Source: Streptomyces sp. NBC_01723
GTDB taxonomy: Bacteria > Actinomycetota > Actinomycetes > Streptomycetales > Streptomycetaceae
Direction: 5' to 3'
DNA: 64,000 nucleotides
NCBI RefSeq assembly: GCF_036246005.1
Contig: NZ_CP109171.1
Coordinates: 1 to 64,000 of the forward strand
The notes under the pieces were generated by a model. It saw only the letters and a list, made by a program, of their open reading frames with translations. It was not told where the DNA came from and did no database searches. The position numbers and the translations under genes were made by a program. Below are positions 53,122 to 62,042 of this stretch, piece by piece. The stretch's first letter is position 1. Every line of letters begins with the position of its first letter.

Positions 53122-54198
53122 TCAGCGGGCGGCCAGGGCCTCGATCTCGCGCAGCACCTCGTCCGGGGTGGGCAGCGCGGCGCTGTGGGCGGCGAGGGTA
53201 CGGGTCCGCTCGGCGTACGTCGGGTCGGCGAGGATCTCCCGGCAGGCCGTGACGGTCACCTCGTCCAGGTCCTGCCCGTCCTGGGGCCGGTCGCGGTCGA
53301 CCATCACGGCGGCGCCGTAGCCGCTGACGGCCTGGGCGACGGCCTTGCCGTAGCCGTTGTCGGGGACGATCAGCTGGGGCACGCCGGCGTGGATCAGTGT
53401 CATGGCGGTGGTGGCGCCGCCGTGGTGGACGGCCAGGTCGCAGGTGGGGGCGACGACGTCCAGGGGGATCCAGCCGATGCGTACGCCGCCGAGTTCGGCG
53501 CCGTAGCGTTCGGCGGCCTCGGGCAGGGCGGCGATCAGCACCTCGGCACCCGCCCCGGTCAGGGAGTCCACCAGGCGGCGCAGCGAGCTGCCGGGGGTGT
53601 CGAGCATCAGGTTGCGGGTGCCGGCGGTGATCAGCACCCGGCGCCGGCCGGCGGGGCGGGTGTACATCCACGGCTCGACGCGGCGCTGGCTGACCCGGGG
53701 CACCCAGCGCATCGACCGGGCCGCGGAGGCGCCCGGCGGGCGCAGGGCGGGCGGGCACAGGTCGACGAAGAGGTCGGGCTCGGGCAGGCCGGTCAGTCCG
53801 AGGCGCTGCAGCTGCGGCTGGAGTTCGGCGATGGCGGTGCGGTCCCGGCGGGCCATCGGGGCGATGTACCAGATGTGCCGGACGAAGGGGACCTTGAGGC
53901 GGGCGGCGAGGAGGCGGGGGACGTGGGAGAGGCCGCCGACGACCAGGTCCGGGGTCCACTGCCGGGTCACCTCCAGCAGGGCGTCGATGCGGTCGGTGGC
54001 CGTCATGGCGTCCTGGCCGTAGCGCATGCGGTCGGGCGTGATGCAGACCGCGGGCAGGGCGACGGACTGGGCGGCCGCCATCAGTGGTTCGTCGGCGGCC
54101 AGCAGGATCTCGTGGCCGGCGTTGCGGGCGGCGGCGGCGAGCGGGGCGACGCCGAAGACGGCCGCCTGGCTGCCCCCGACGGTGAACAGTATTTTCAT
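53122..54198 (-). CDS. glycosyltransferase (GT1 family), shorter paralogue
   Basis: A 358-residue GT-B enzyme of the same group (MKILFTVGGSQAAVFGVAPL, IGWIPLDVVAPTCDLAVHHG, GATTAMTLIHAGVPQLIVPD). It is about 30 residues shorter, mainly in the acceptor-binding N-half, suggesting a different acceptor. The rmlA-type gene ends 60 bases upstream on the same strand. Confidence 0.9.
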   Translation of the reverse strand: MKILFTVGGSQAAVFGVAPLAAAARNAGHEILLAADEPLMAAAQSVALPAVCITPDRMRYGQDAMTATDRIDALLEVTRQWTPDLVVGGLSHVPRLLAARLKVPFVRHIWYIAPMARRDRTAIAELQPQLQRLGLTGLPEPDLFVDLCPPALRPPGASAARSMRWVPRVSQRRVEPWMYTRPAGRRRVLITAGTRNLMLDTPGSSLRRLVDSLTGAGAEVLIAALPEAAERYGAELGGVRIGWIPLDVVAPTCDLAVHHGGATTAMTLIHAGVPQLIVPDNGYGKAVAQAVSGYGAAVMVDRDRPQDGQDLDEVTVTACREILADPTYAERTRTLAAHSAALPTPDEVLREIEALAAR

Positions 54199-54258
54199 GG
54201 CTGTCGCACTTCTTTTCGTGGTCGGGTCGGGTGCGCGGACCGCGCGGGCGGGGCGGAG

Positions 54259-55128
54259 TCAGCCGGCCTGGGCCATTTCCATGACGTAGCGGCCGTAGGA
54301 GGAGTTCGCGAGGCGGCTGCCGAGCCGGTAGCAGGACTCCTGGTCGATGTAGCCCATGCGGTAGGCGATCTCCTCGAGGCAGGCGATGCGTACGCCCTGG
54401 CGGTGTTCCAGGACCTGGACGTAGTCCCCGGCCTCCATGAGCGCGTCGTGGGTTCCGGTGTCGAGCCAGACGAACCCGCGCCCCAGCGGCACCAGCCGGG
54501 CCTGGCCGCGTTCGAGGTAGACGCGGTTGAGGTCGGTGATCTCCAGTTCGCCGCGTTCCGAGGGGCGCAGGCGGCGGGCGATGTCGACGACCTGGTTGTC
54601 GTAGAGGTAGAGGCCGGTGATGGCCATGTTGGTCTGCGGGTCGGCGGGCTTCTCCTCCAGGGCGACGAGCCGGCCCTGTTCGTCGAGGGTGCCCACGCCG
54701 TAGCGCTCGGGGTCGCGGACCGGGTAGCCGAACAGGACGCAGCCCGTGAGGTCCTGTGCGGCGCGCTGGAGCATGGGCCCGAACTCGTAGCCGTGGAAGA
54801 TGTTGTCGCCCAGGACCAGGGCCACGGAGTCGTCGCCGATGTGGTCCGCGCAGACCAGGAACGCGTCGGCGAGGCCGCGGGGTTTGTCCTGCTCGGCGTA
54901 GGTCAGGGTGATGCCCAGCCAGGAGCCGTCGCCCAGCAGCCGCCGGAACATGTCCGAGTCCTCGGGCGTGGTGATGATCTCTATTTCGGTGATCCCCGCC
55001 AGCATCAGGGCCGACAGCGGGTAGTAAATCATCGGCTTGTCGTAGACCGGGAGCATTTGCTTCGAAACTCCGAGGGTGATCGGATGGAGTCTCGTGCCAT
55101 TGCCGCCGGCCAGGATGATGCCCTTCAC
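54259..55128 (-). CDS. rmlA: glucose-1-phosphate thymidylyltransferase
   Basis: A 289-residue nucleotidyltransferase with GGNGTRLHPIT, the KQMLPVYDKPMIYYPLSALM block and catalytic Asp/Lys patterns (LGDNIFHGYEF, EEKPADP). It makes dTDP-glucose, the first step of deoxysugar supply. It is divergent from the sugar ketoreductase at 55324, and the pair brackets the sugar genes. No dTDP-glucose 4,6-dehydratase is in the window, so it must lie beyond 64 kb or elsewhere. Confidence 0.95.
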   Translation of the reverse strand: MKGIILAGGNGTRLHPITLGVSKQMLPVYDKPMIYYPLSALMLAGITEIEIITTPEDSDMFRRLLGDGSWLGITLTYAEQDKPRGLADAFLVCADHIGDDSVALVLGDNIFHGYEFGPMLQRAAQDLTGCVLFGYPVRDPERYGVGTLDEQGRLVALEEKPADPQTNMAITGLYLYDNQVVDIARRLRPSERGELEITDLNRVYLERGQARLVPLGRGFVWLDTGTHDALMEAGDYVQVLEHRQGVRIACLEEIAYRMGYIDQESCYRLGSRLANSSYGRYVMEMAQAG

Positions 55129-55323
55129 CGTGGCGCCTCCTCAGTGACTTCGTGCCCAATTAGGCGTGCCACGCACTTTATCGGGGGCCGGTGTCCGCCC
55201 GGAAGTTTTCCCCGCGGCGGTGCCTTCGCATTCGGTGTTGTTGACAGGCACGGGCCCGCGTACTCAGGCTGGCGGCATACCGGTTCAGGCATTCGTATTT
55301 ACTGACGTCGTTTAGGTGGGCCT

Positions 55324-56337
55324 GTGGAAATCGAAGATCTGACGCCCTTTCTCGAATCCGGGTCGAGGGCCGGTATCGGCATCATGGGGTGCGCCGACAT
55401 CGCGGTGCGCCGGGCGCTGCCGGCGATCGGCCGCTCCCCGTTCCGTCTGGCGGCCGTCGCGAGCCGTTCCCGTGAGAAGGCTGAGGGTGTCGCGGGTGGC
55501 GCCGGCTGCGCGGCCGTCGAGGGGTACGAGCGGCTGCTGGAGGCGCCCGGTGTCGACGCGGTCTACATCCCGCTGCCGAACAGCGAGCACGCCAAGTGGG
55601 CGCGGCGGGCGCTCGAGGCGGGCAAGCACGTGCTGCTGGAAAAGCCCGCCGTGCCCGACGAGGACAGCGCCCGGGACCTGGTCGCGCTCGCCGAGGAGCG
55701 CGGGCTGGCCGTGATGGAGAACTTCGCGTTCCTGCGGCATCCCCAGCACGCGCAGGCGCGGGCCCTGGTGGACGGCGGGGCCATCGGTGAACTGCGGTCC
55801 TTCAACGGGTCGTTCGGGATCCCGCCGACCGATCCCGGCCAGATCAAGTACCAGGCGGAGCTGGGGGGCGGGGCGCTGTGGGAGGTGGGCTGCTATCCGG
55901 TGCGGGCGGCGCAGGAGTATCTCGGTGCGTCGGCGCGGGTGCTGGGGGCCGCGTTGCGGTTCGACGCGCAGCTGGGCGTGGACGTGTCCGGGGTAGCGCT
56001 GCTGGGTGACGACGACGGGGTCAGTGCGCACTGCTCGTTCGGTCTGTCCCACGGCTACCGCTCGACGTACGACCTGTGGGGCAGTGAGGGGCGGCTGGTG
56101 CTGGAGTGGGCGTTCACGCCCTCGGTCGGTGCCCGTCCGGTGCTGCGTCTGGAGCAGAAGGACCGTCAGACGCGGATCCTGGCCGCGGCCTCGGACCAGT
56201 TCGTCGGTGTGTTCACCGCGTTTCACGCGGCGGTGGCCGATCCGGCGGCGCGGGCGGTGCACCACGGTGATCTGGTGCGGCAGGCGCGGCTGATGGCCTG
56301 TATCCGCGCCCGCGCCCTGGTCGGGGCGGCCGGGTGA
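55324..56337 (+). CDS. Gfo/Idh/MocA oxidoreductase, probable dTDP-sugar 3-ketoreductase
   Basis: A 337-residue NAD(P) oxidoreductase with a cofactor motif (IGIMGCADIAVRRALPAI), VYIPLPNSEHAKW and catalytic EKPA in HVLLEKPAVP. This family includes the 3-ketoreductases of 2,6-dideoxysugar pathways (OleW/UrdT type), which fits its place among sugar genes. The GTG at 55324 is preceded by GGTGGGCC. Bases 55129-55323 form the divergent promoter region without a clear operator. Confidence 0.82.
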   Translation: MEIEDLTPFLESGSRAGIGIMGCADIAVRRALPAIGRSPFRLAAVASRSREKAEGVAGGAGCAAVEGYERLLEAPGVDAVYIPLPNSEHAKWARRALEAGKHVLLEKPAVPDEDSARDLVALAEERGLAVMENFAFLRHPQHAQARALVDGGAIGELRSFNGSFGIPPTDPGQIKYQAELGGGALWEVGCYPVRAAQEYLGASARVLGAALRFDAQLGVDVSGVALLGDDDGVSAHCSFGLSHGYRSTYDLWGSEGRLVLEWAFTPSVGARPVLRLEQKDRQTRILAAASDQFVGVFTAFHAAVADPAARAVHHGDLVRQARLMACIRARALVGAAG

Positions 56338-56354
56338 GCGGGGTCCGGTGAGAG

Positions 56355-56400
56355 CACACCGCGGCGGCCGGCCCCCGAGGGGCCGGCCGCCGTGGTGTGT
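56355..56400. terminator. hairpin between convergent genes
   Basis: A perfect 14-bp stem (56362-56375 with 56379-56392) and outer CACACC/GGTGTG pairs lie between the ketoreductase and epimerase genes. Confidence 0.85.
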
Positions 56401-56404
56401 CCCG

Positions 56405-57013
56405 CTACTGTCCGGCCCGTGCCGCGGCGGGCGGGCGCGGCGGGCACTGCTGCCAGGTGGGCAGCAGGCCGGCCGCGGCCGCCTGGGCGAGGGTGGGTGC
56501 CGCGGCGTCCTTGTCCGAGCGGATGGGCGGTGCGGTGAGGTTCCAGGGCAGGGCGAGTGCCGGGTCGAGCGCGTCGATGTCGATCATCGATCCCGGCACG
56601 TACTCCTGGGAGCACAGGTAGCTCATGCAGGTGTCGTCGCTCAGGGCGAGGAAGGCGTGGCCGACGCCGTCGGGCAGGTAGACGGCCGTCCCGGTCTGCG
56701 GGCTCTGGTGGGTGACGTCGTAGTGGCCGAACGTCGGTGAGCCCACCCTGAGGTCGACGGCGATGTCCAGGGCGCTGCCGCGCACGCAGGTGACGAACTT
56801 CGCCTGTCCGGGCGGGAGGGTGGTTCCGTGGATGCCGCGCAGGGTGTTGCGGTGGGAGACGGAGTAGTTGACCTGGCGGACCGTGAACTGCCAGCCGGTC
56901 TGGGCCAGCAGCAGGTCGGCCCGCACGGATTCGAAGAAGTGGCCCCGCCGGTCGCTCAGGGGCTCGGGTTCGACGCGGTAGGCGCCGGGGACCGTCATTT
57001 CCGTTATCAGCAC
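56405..57013 (-). CDS. dTDP-sugar 3,5- or 5-epimerase (RmlC-like cupin)
   Basis: A 202-residue cupin with RRGHFFESVRADLL, the His/Lys site (NTLRGIHGTTLPPGQAKFVT), and VYLPDGVGHAFLALSDD. It epimerises a 4-keto-6-deoxysugar. The GTG at 57013 is the assumed start. The sulfotransferase-like gene ends 18 bases upstream on the same strand. The tail after WNLTAPPIRSDKDAA is Ala/Pro-rich. Confidence 0.92.
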   Translation of the reverse strand: MLITEMTVPGAYRVEPEPLSDRRGHFFESVRADLLLAQTGWQFTVRQVNYSVSHRNTLRGIHGTTLPPGQAKFVTCVRGSALDIAVDLRVGSPTFGHYDVTHQSPQTGTAVYLPDGVGHAFLALSDDTCMSYLCSQEYVPGSMIDIDALDPALALPWNLTAPPIRSDKDAAAPTLAQAAAAGLLPTWQQCPPRPPAAARAGQ

Positions 57014-57031
57014 CGGTGGCTCCTCGTCCCG

Positions 57032-57697
57032 TCAGCCGGCGGCCGGCGCCGCGGCGGCGCCGGCCGCCCGGGCGATCCGCTGCCGCATGGAGGCGGTGTC
57101 GTTGGTCCGCGGGAACGCCTCGCGCGGGGTGTCGACGCCCAGGAAGTCGCACAGCGGCTCCCAGCCCTGGCGCACGTCGTAGACGAGGACGTTGTCCGCG
57201 CCCAGGGTGCGTACGACCTCCTCGTTGTGCCGGTGGTAGACGTCGACGGCGTGGTCTTTGTCGGCGAAGCGGCCGCCGAACAGTCCGTCCCAGACCATGG
57301 TGTTGGTGATGCGGAACAGGCGTGCCTGCGGGCTGCCGGGCTCGGGCGGGTTCGCCGTGCTGCGCAGGGCGAACTGGTAGAGGGTGTCGTGGGTGCTGCG
57401 GTACCAGCTGTCGGGGTCACGGACCGTCAGGACCACCTTGGCGTCGGGGAACGCCTGGCTGATGGGCCGGTAGTGGACGGCGCAGGGGCCGTCGACCGCG
57501 GAGCCGTAGCCGTCGAAGACGGCGGCCCAGTCGGGCCTGTCGCCGTCGCAGACGATGCGTTCCCACTGCCGCAGCCGGTCGGTGTCGCCGACGATGTCGA
57601 ACATGTGGAAGCAGGGGCCGAGACCGAGCCGGTCCAGGGCCACCTTCAGTGAGGTCGTGCCGGTCCTGCCCAGGCCGGCGTTGATGAGCTTGAGCAC
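57032..57697 (-). CDS. sulfotransferase-like protein (Sulfotransfer_4 type)
   Basis: A 221-residue protein with a 5'-phosphosulfate-type loop (GLGRTGTTSLK, residues ~8-18) and a 3'-phosphate-type strand (VVLTVRDPDSWYRS). It should bind PAPS and sulfate an alcohol or phenol. The family also has members of uncertain function, so activity is inferred. It sits between epimerase and CMD-like genes in a minus-strand run. PAPS-forming cysCDN at 23-26 kb supports the link only indirectly. Confidence 0.7.
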   Translation of the reverse strand: MLKLINAGLGRTGTTSLKVALDRLGLGPCFHMFDIVGDTDRLRQWERIVCDGDRPDWAAVFDGYGSAVDGPCAVHYRPISQAFPDAKVVLTVRDPDSWYRSTHDTLYQFALRSTANPPEPGSPQARLFRITNTMVWDGLFGGRFADKDHAVDVYHRHNEEVVRTLGADNVLVYDVRQGWEPLCDFLGVDTPREAFPRTNDTASMRQRIARAAGAAAAPAAG

Positions 57698-57715
57698 AGT
57701 GCTCTCTCCCTTGTC

Positions 57716-58159
57716 TCAGCGCCAGGCCGCGGCTTCCTGGCGGGTGGCGACGTTCACCCGGTTCCAGAAGTTGACCAGGCCGATGTGCATGACCAGCGCT
57801 CCGAGCTGCTCGTCGGTGTAGTACTGGGCGGACTTCTCCCAGATCTCGTCGGAGGCCATGTCCTGCGGGTCGGTCATCAGGGTGACGGCCTCGGCCATCT
57901 CCAGCGCGGCGCGTTCGGCGTCCTCGAAGCAGGTCTCGGTGCGCCAGCCGGCCACCCGCGGCAGGCGCTCGTCCGCCGCCGCGTGCTCCGGGCCGTCGGG
58001 GAAGGTGTAGGTGCGGCCGTTGATCTCGCTGACGCGCAGCCGGACCAGGTCGAGGGTGGTCTGCGGCACGCCGACCCTGCCGATGACCTCGGTCAGGTCG
58101 AGCAGGGGCTGCAGGGCGCCGGGAACGACCAGGGAGGGGTTTTCCGTCCGTGGGGTCAT
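57716..58159 (-). CDS. AhpD/CMD-like protein without the CxxC
   Basis: A 147-residue protein of AhpD/CMD size (LDLVRLRVSEINGRTYTFPD, ALVMHIGLVNFWNRVNVATR). The usual INGCxYC motif reads INGRTYT, so both redox cysteines are gone, and peroxidatic activity is unlikely. In a polyketide cluster it could be a cyclase- or decarboxylase-like enzyme or a chaperone. It is followed 18 bases later by the sulfotransferase-like gene. Confidence 0.75.
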   Translation of the reverse strand: MTPRTENPSLVVPGALQPLLDLTEVIGRVGVPQTTLDLVRLRVSEINGRTYTFPDGPEHAAADERLPRVAGWRTETCFEDAERAALEMAEAVTLMTDPQDMASDEIWEKSAQYYTDEQLGALVMHIGLVNFWNRVNVATRQEAAAWR

Positions 58160-58211
58160 CGGGTCTTCTCCTGTGCGGTATGCGTGGATGGGTCGGATGC
58201 TCGCGGCGGCC

Positions 58212-59240
58212 TCAGACCGGGATGCCCTCGATGACCGAGATCGGCGCGCTGGTGGGAACGACCCGGGTGAGTTCGAAGCCGGCCTGGGCGAACAGCTCGG
58301 CGTACTGGGCGCGGGTGCGTTCGCGGGCGCCGAGCATCAGCATCAGCCAGAGGTCGATGGTGTGGCCGAGGTGCTTCTCGTTGTTCTCCGGGACCACGTA
58401 CTCCACGACGAGCAGCTTGCCGCCGGGGGCGATCGCCTCGCGCGCGTTGCGCAGCGCCGTGACGGCGTCGGCCTCGGAGAAGTCGTGGATGATGTGCTTG
58501 AACAGGTAGGCGTCGGCGCCAGCGGGCAGCGTGCCGAGGTAACCGCCGTGCTCGATGGTGAGCCGGTCCGCGACCCCGGCGGCCTCGAAGAGCGCCGGCG
58601 AGTCCACGGTCGCGATCTCGGAGTCGTACAGCACGCCCTTGGTGTCGGGCGCCTGCTGGAGGATGCCCGCCAGGAGGTTGCCGCGGCCGGCGATGACGTC
58701 CACGACGGTGCCGAACCCGGAGAAGTCGTAGGCGGCCAGGATCGGGGCGGTCTCCGAGACCGAGAGCCCCCCGAACGCCTGGAAGAACACCCGCGCGTAG
58801 TCGGGGTTGGCGTGGAAGAAGTCCAGCGCGCCCATGCCGCGCAGCTTGGGCAGGTTGGCCTCGCCGGTCTCCACGGTGTCGATCAGGTGGCCCCACTCCT
58901 CCCACAGCGTGGGGTGGTTCATCAGCAGGGCGAAGCCGCGCATCGAGTCCGTCGCGTCCTCACGGAGCTTGTCGGACAGCGGGGTCTGCTCGTACCGGCC
59001 GTCCGGGCGGACGGCGAACACCCCGTGGCCGGTGAGCGCGCGCAGGACGCGGTGGGTCGCCGTGGTGTCGGACCCGACCCGGGCCGCGATGTCCCGGGCG
59101 GACAGCGGGCCGTCGGCCAGTACGTCCGCGATGCCGAGCCGGGCCGCGACCGAAATCGCCTGGGTGATCACCGCGCCCTGGATGAGATGCAGCAGTGAGT
59201 ACGAGTCGGACTGGTCACGAACCTCGGGCAGCACGGACAT
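58212..59240 (-). CDS. SAM-dependent O-methyltransferase (DnrK/TcmO type)
   Basis: A 342-residue methyltransferase. The N-terminal dimerisation winged helix (GAVITQAISVAARLGIADVL) is followed by a SAM site (DFSGFGTVVDVIAGRGNLLA) and a C-terminal part (YLFKHIIHDFSEADAVTALR, GGKLLVVEYVV). These enzymes methylate phenolic oxygens of aromatic polyketides. The glycine-rich motif is DVIAGRG rather than DVGGGxG. The ATG at 59240 has GGAAAGGC before it. Confidence 0.92.
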   Translation of the reverse strand: MSVLPEVRDQSDSYSLLHLIQGAVITQAISVAARLGIADVLADGPLSARDIAARVGSDTTATHRVLRALTGHGVFAVRPDGRYEQTPLSDKLREDATDSMRGFALLMNHPTLWEEWGHLIDTVETGEANLPKLRGMGALDFFHANPDYARVFFQAFGGLSVSETAPILAAYDFSGFGTVVDVIAGRGNLLAGILQQAPDTKGVLYDSEIATVDSPALFEAAGVADRLTIEHGGYLGTLPAGADAYLFKHIIHDFSEADAVTALRNAREAIAPGGKLLVVEYVVPENNEKHLGHTIDLWLMLMLGARERTRAQYAELFAQAGFELTRVVPTSAPISVIEGIPV

Positions 59241-59338
59241 GCCTTTCCTTTCCAAGCGCCTCTTCTCGCGGATTCCAGACGATAGGCGGGCACTTCTCAA
59301 AACCGCAACCTCGGCATTCACGTAATTGCACGCAGGCC

Positions 59339-59367
59339 GTTCAACCGGGGAATGTGAGCGGTTGAAC
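59339..59367. promoter_or_regulatory. palindrome GTTCAA-N17-TTGAAC, site 2
   Basis: Half-sites extend to GTTCAACCG (59339-59347) and CGGTTGAAC (59359-59367), perfect over 9 bp each, between the divergent methyltransferase and DsbA-like genes. Confidence 0.65.
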
Positions 59368-59450
59368 GGGCTGGGTCCAGTACCGCTCCAGCACAATTCC
59401 GGCCTGGCTTGTCAAATTGTTCCGGCCCGGCTACATCGAGGAGGCACCCG

Positions 59451-60068
59451 TTGCGGCACGACACCCCGACCACGGTGGATTTCTGGTTCGACCCGACCTG
59501 CCCCTGGGCGTGGCTGACCTCCCGCTGGGTCCTCGAGGTCGCCCGGCAGCGGCCCCTGGAGATCCGCTGGCACCTGATGAGCCTGACCGTGCTCAACGAG
59601 GGGCGCACCGATCTGCCCGAGCGCTGGCACCGGGACCTGGCCCTGCGGCTGGAGCCGGTGCGGGTGTGCGCCGCCGCCGAAGGGAAGTACGGTCCCGGGA
59701 CGCTGGGCCGGCTCTACACCGAACTCGGCACCCGCTTCCACCTGGAGCAGGCGCCCAAGGAGCGCTCCACCTACGCGGCGGCCCTGGCCGCCGCGGACCT
59801 CGATCCCGGCCTCGCCGACGCGGCCTTCCGCGACACCTGCGACGACGCGGTGCGTGCCTCGCACCAGGACGCCGTCGACCGGGTCGGTACCGATGTGGGC
59901 ACGCCCGTCGTCGCGGTGGGGGGCGTCGCGTTCTTCGGCCCGGTGGTCTCCCCCACCCCGCTCGGTGAAGCGGCGACCCGGTTGTGGGACGGCGTACGCG
60001 CCGTGGCCGCGACCGACGGGTTCTTCGAACTCAAGCGCACCCGCACCGGGAAGCCGGTCCTCACCTGA
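59451..60068 (+). CDS. DsbA-fold oxidoreductase (FrnE/Rv2466c-like)
   Basis: A 205-residue thioredoxin-fold protein. The active-site motif FDPTCPWAW has one cysteine (CPWA), so it cannot form a local disulfide and may use mycothiol or act as an isomerase-like enzyme. Homologues include FrnE in the frenolicin cluster and mycothiol-dependent nitroreductases. The TTG at 59451 with GAGGAGG is better than the TTG at 59409. It lacks a signal peptide and is cytosolic. Confidence 0.8.
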   Translation: MRHDTPTTVDFWFDPTCPWAWLTSRWVLEVARQRPLEIRWHLMSLTVLNEGRTDLPERWHRDLALRLEPVRVCAAAEGKYGPGTLGRLYTELGTRFHLEQAPKERSTYAAALAAADLDPGLADAAFRDTCDDAVRASHQDAVDRVGTDVGTPVVAVGGVAFFGPVVSPTPLGEAATRLWDGVRAVAATDGFFELKRTRTGKPVLT

Positions 60069-60069
60069 G

Positions 60070-60088
60070 GGGCCGCTCTCAGCGGCCC
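60070..60088. terminator. hairpin between convergent genes
   Basis: GGGCCGCT (60070-60077) and AGCGGCCC (60081-60088) with a 3-base loop; the right arm overlaps the end of the NmrA-like gene. Confidence 0.6.
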
Positions 60089-60957
60089 GCCGTGGTGACG
60101 GGAGGCGTCCAGCTGCCGGCCAGCCAGGTCTCCAGGGAGACGAGGCCGGGCCGGTTGCGGCGCAGTTGCTCGAGGTCGGCGCGGTATCCGTCCCGCTCGA
60201 ACCAGTCGAACATGTTGGCGAGGTCGGGGCGGGCCGAGCGCAGCGGCTCGATCGGCAGCCGCTGGTAGCGGACCGGGACGCCGGCGGCCGACTCGAACGC
60301 CGCGGCCATCTGCGGCCCGGTCAGGCTGTCGCCGGCGATCTCGACCACCCGGCCCAGCCAGGCGTCCGGGTCCTCGAAGGCGTCGGCCGCGAACACGCCG
60401 ATGTCGGCGGTGGCGATGAGCTGTACCGGGGTCTCGGGGTCCAGCCACATGGCAAGCACCAGCTCGCCCTCGACGGGGCGCGGGGCGATGTCGAGCAGGA
60501 TGTCGTGGAACATGACCGGCCGCAGCACCGTCGTCGGCAGGTCGAGGGTGCGCAGGTACTGCTCGGTGCGGTGCTTGCTCTCGAAGTGCGGGACCCGGGT
60601 GTCGCGGTCCGCGCCGCCGACCGAGCTGTAGACGAAGTGCCGCACCCCGGCCCGTACCGCGGCGTCGGCCACCGCCCTGGCCTGCCGCTCCTCGGCCTCG
60701 ACGCCGCCGGGGCCCCGGAAGGTCTGGACGCTGAACACCCCGTGGACGCCCCGCATCGCCGCCGTCAGCGACGCCTCGTCGTCCATGTCCCCGCGGACCA
60801 GGACCGCGCCCGACTCCTGAAGCTCCCTCGCCGCCGCCTTGGCGGGGTCGCGGACCAGGGCGTGCACGGTGTGCCCGCGCCGCAGCAGTTCGCGGGCCAC
60901 CGCCCCGCCCTGCCGGCCGGTACCGCCCAGCACCAGGATCGTTCGGTCAAGCGCCAC
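60079..60957 (-). CDS. NmrA/NAD(P)-binding atypical SDR
   Basis: A 292-residue NmrA-like protein with ILVLGGTGRQGGAVARELLR, HALVRDPAKA and FVYSSVGG. This group includes NAD(P) sensors and tailoring reductases in aromatic polyketide clusters. The GTG at 60957 with GGAGAA is preferred over the TTG at 60969. The SDR gene upstream is 108 bases away on the same strand. Confidence 0.85.
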   Translation of the reverse strand: MALDRTILVLGGTGRQGGAVARELLRRGHTVHALVRDPAKAAARELQESGAVLVRGDMDDEASLTAAMRGVHGVFSVQTFRGPGGVEAEERQARAVADAAVRAGVRHFVYSSVGGADRDTRVPHFESKHRTEQYLRTLDLPTTVLRPVMFHDILLDIAPRPVEGELVLAMWLDPETPVQLIATADIGVFAADAFEDPDAWLGRVVEIAGDSLTGPQMAAAFESAAGVPVRYQRLPIEPLRSARPDLANMFDWFERDGYRADLEQLRRNRPGLVSLETWLAGSWTPPVTTAGR

Positions 60958-61065
60958 TGTCTTCTCCAAGTCTCGTGCCCACCGGGGCCGGCCCGGTGGT
61001 GCGGTCGGATGCGGCGGCCGCGGGGCGGCCGCCGTGCGTCGGGGGTCGGGGTCAGGGGTCGGGCG

Positions 61066-61794
61066 TCACCAGGGGACGGGCCCCTCGTCCGACAGGCACG
61101 CGCCCGACGGGCCCTCCTCGTCCAGCAGGGCGAGCCGGACCACGATCTCGGCCCCTTCCGCGGGCGTGCGGCGACCGCGGTGGCGGTTGAGGTCGGTGGC
61201 CACCACTCCGGGCAGGGCGGCGTTGACCTTGACCGGGGTCCCCCGCAGCTCCTTCGCGTACGCGACGGTGACCGCGTTCAGGGCGGTCTTCGAGGACTGG
61301 TAGGCGATCATGCTGACGTTCGCCAGCGGGGAGCCGGGGTCGCAGTTCAGGGTCAACGACCCCACGTGGCTGGACACGTTGACGACTCGCCCGGCCGGGG
61401 AGCGGCGCAGCAGCGGCAGCATCGCGCCGGTCACCGTGACCACGCCGAAGACGTTGGTCTCGTAGACCTCCCGCAGATCGGCAGCGCTCGCCTCGCTCGG
61501 TGCGCCGGTGAAGCCGCCGGCGGTACCGGCGTTGTTCACCAGGATGTCCAGGCGTCCGTGGCGCCGTTCGATCTCGCGGGCGGCCTCGGCCACGCAGGCC
61601 GGGTCCGTCACGTCGAGCCGCAGCGGCGTCGCGGCGATGCCGTCGGCGGCCAGCGCGTCGGCGGCCTGCTTGCCGAGCACCTCGTTGCGCGAGCCGACGA
61701 GGACGGCGATCCCCCGCTCACCGAGTCGCCGTGCGGCGGCGAAACCGATGCCCTTGTTGGCCCCCGTGACCAGGGCGACCTTCTCGACCGTCAC
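61066..61794 (-). CDS. short-chain dehydrogenase/reductase
   Basis: A 242-residue SDR with TGANKGIGFAAARRL, VNNAGTAGG, the VSSHVGS Ser and YQSSK pair, close to carbonyl-reductase-like SDRs. It may reduce a keto group of the polyketide or sugar. The GTG at 61794 follows AAAGGAAG. It is divergent from the first FAD hydroxylase, with palindrome site 3 between them. Confidence 0.92.
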   Translation of the reverse strand: MTVEKVALVTGANKGIGFAAARRLGERGIAVLVGSRNEVLGKQAADALAADGIAATPLRLDVTDPACVAEAAREIERRHGRLDILVNNAGTAGGFTGAPSEASAADLREVYETNVFGVVTVTGAMLPLLRRSPAGRVVNVSSHVGSLTLNCDPGSPLANVSMIAYQSSKTALNAVTVAYAKELRGTPVKVNAALPGVVATDLNRHRGRRTPAEGAEIVVRLALLDEEGPSGACLSDEGPVPW

Positions 61795-61911
61795 GTCAGC
61801 TTCCTTTCTGCGGCCGGTCATGCGCGTATTCACCGTGGGAAGAAGCGAAAACCGAAGACACCCGACGATATTGCTGCGGTGCACTCTCCACGTTCAAGCG
61901 TTCACCGCCGC

Positions 61912-61940
61912 GTTCAAAGGCGCCGAATACGCGGTCGAAC
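61912..61940. promoter_or_regulatory. palindrome GTTCAA-N17-TCGAAC, site 3
   Basis: Same half-sites and spacing as sites 1 and 2 with one mismatch, between divergent 61794 and 62043. Further GTTCAA and GTTCAC elements lie at 61892 and 61900. Confidence 0.5.
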
Positions 61941-62042
61941 GCCTCGCCCGCGCCCGCGGAATTCGGAATCGTTGCGGCCGGACATCGCCCTGAGTAGCTT
62001 CACAAAGGCCAACCATTGCCGCAGCGCAGAGGGCCTCATGAA

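Noticed and set aside
55129..55323. A fourth GTTCAA-N17-TTGAAC site between rmlA and the ketoreductase
   Set aside because: Only GGTTCAGG without the second half-site was seen.
61892..61917. Direct repeats of GTTCAA as a SARP box
   Set aside because: Spacings are 8 and 12 bases, not the 11 or 22 expected, so this was not called.
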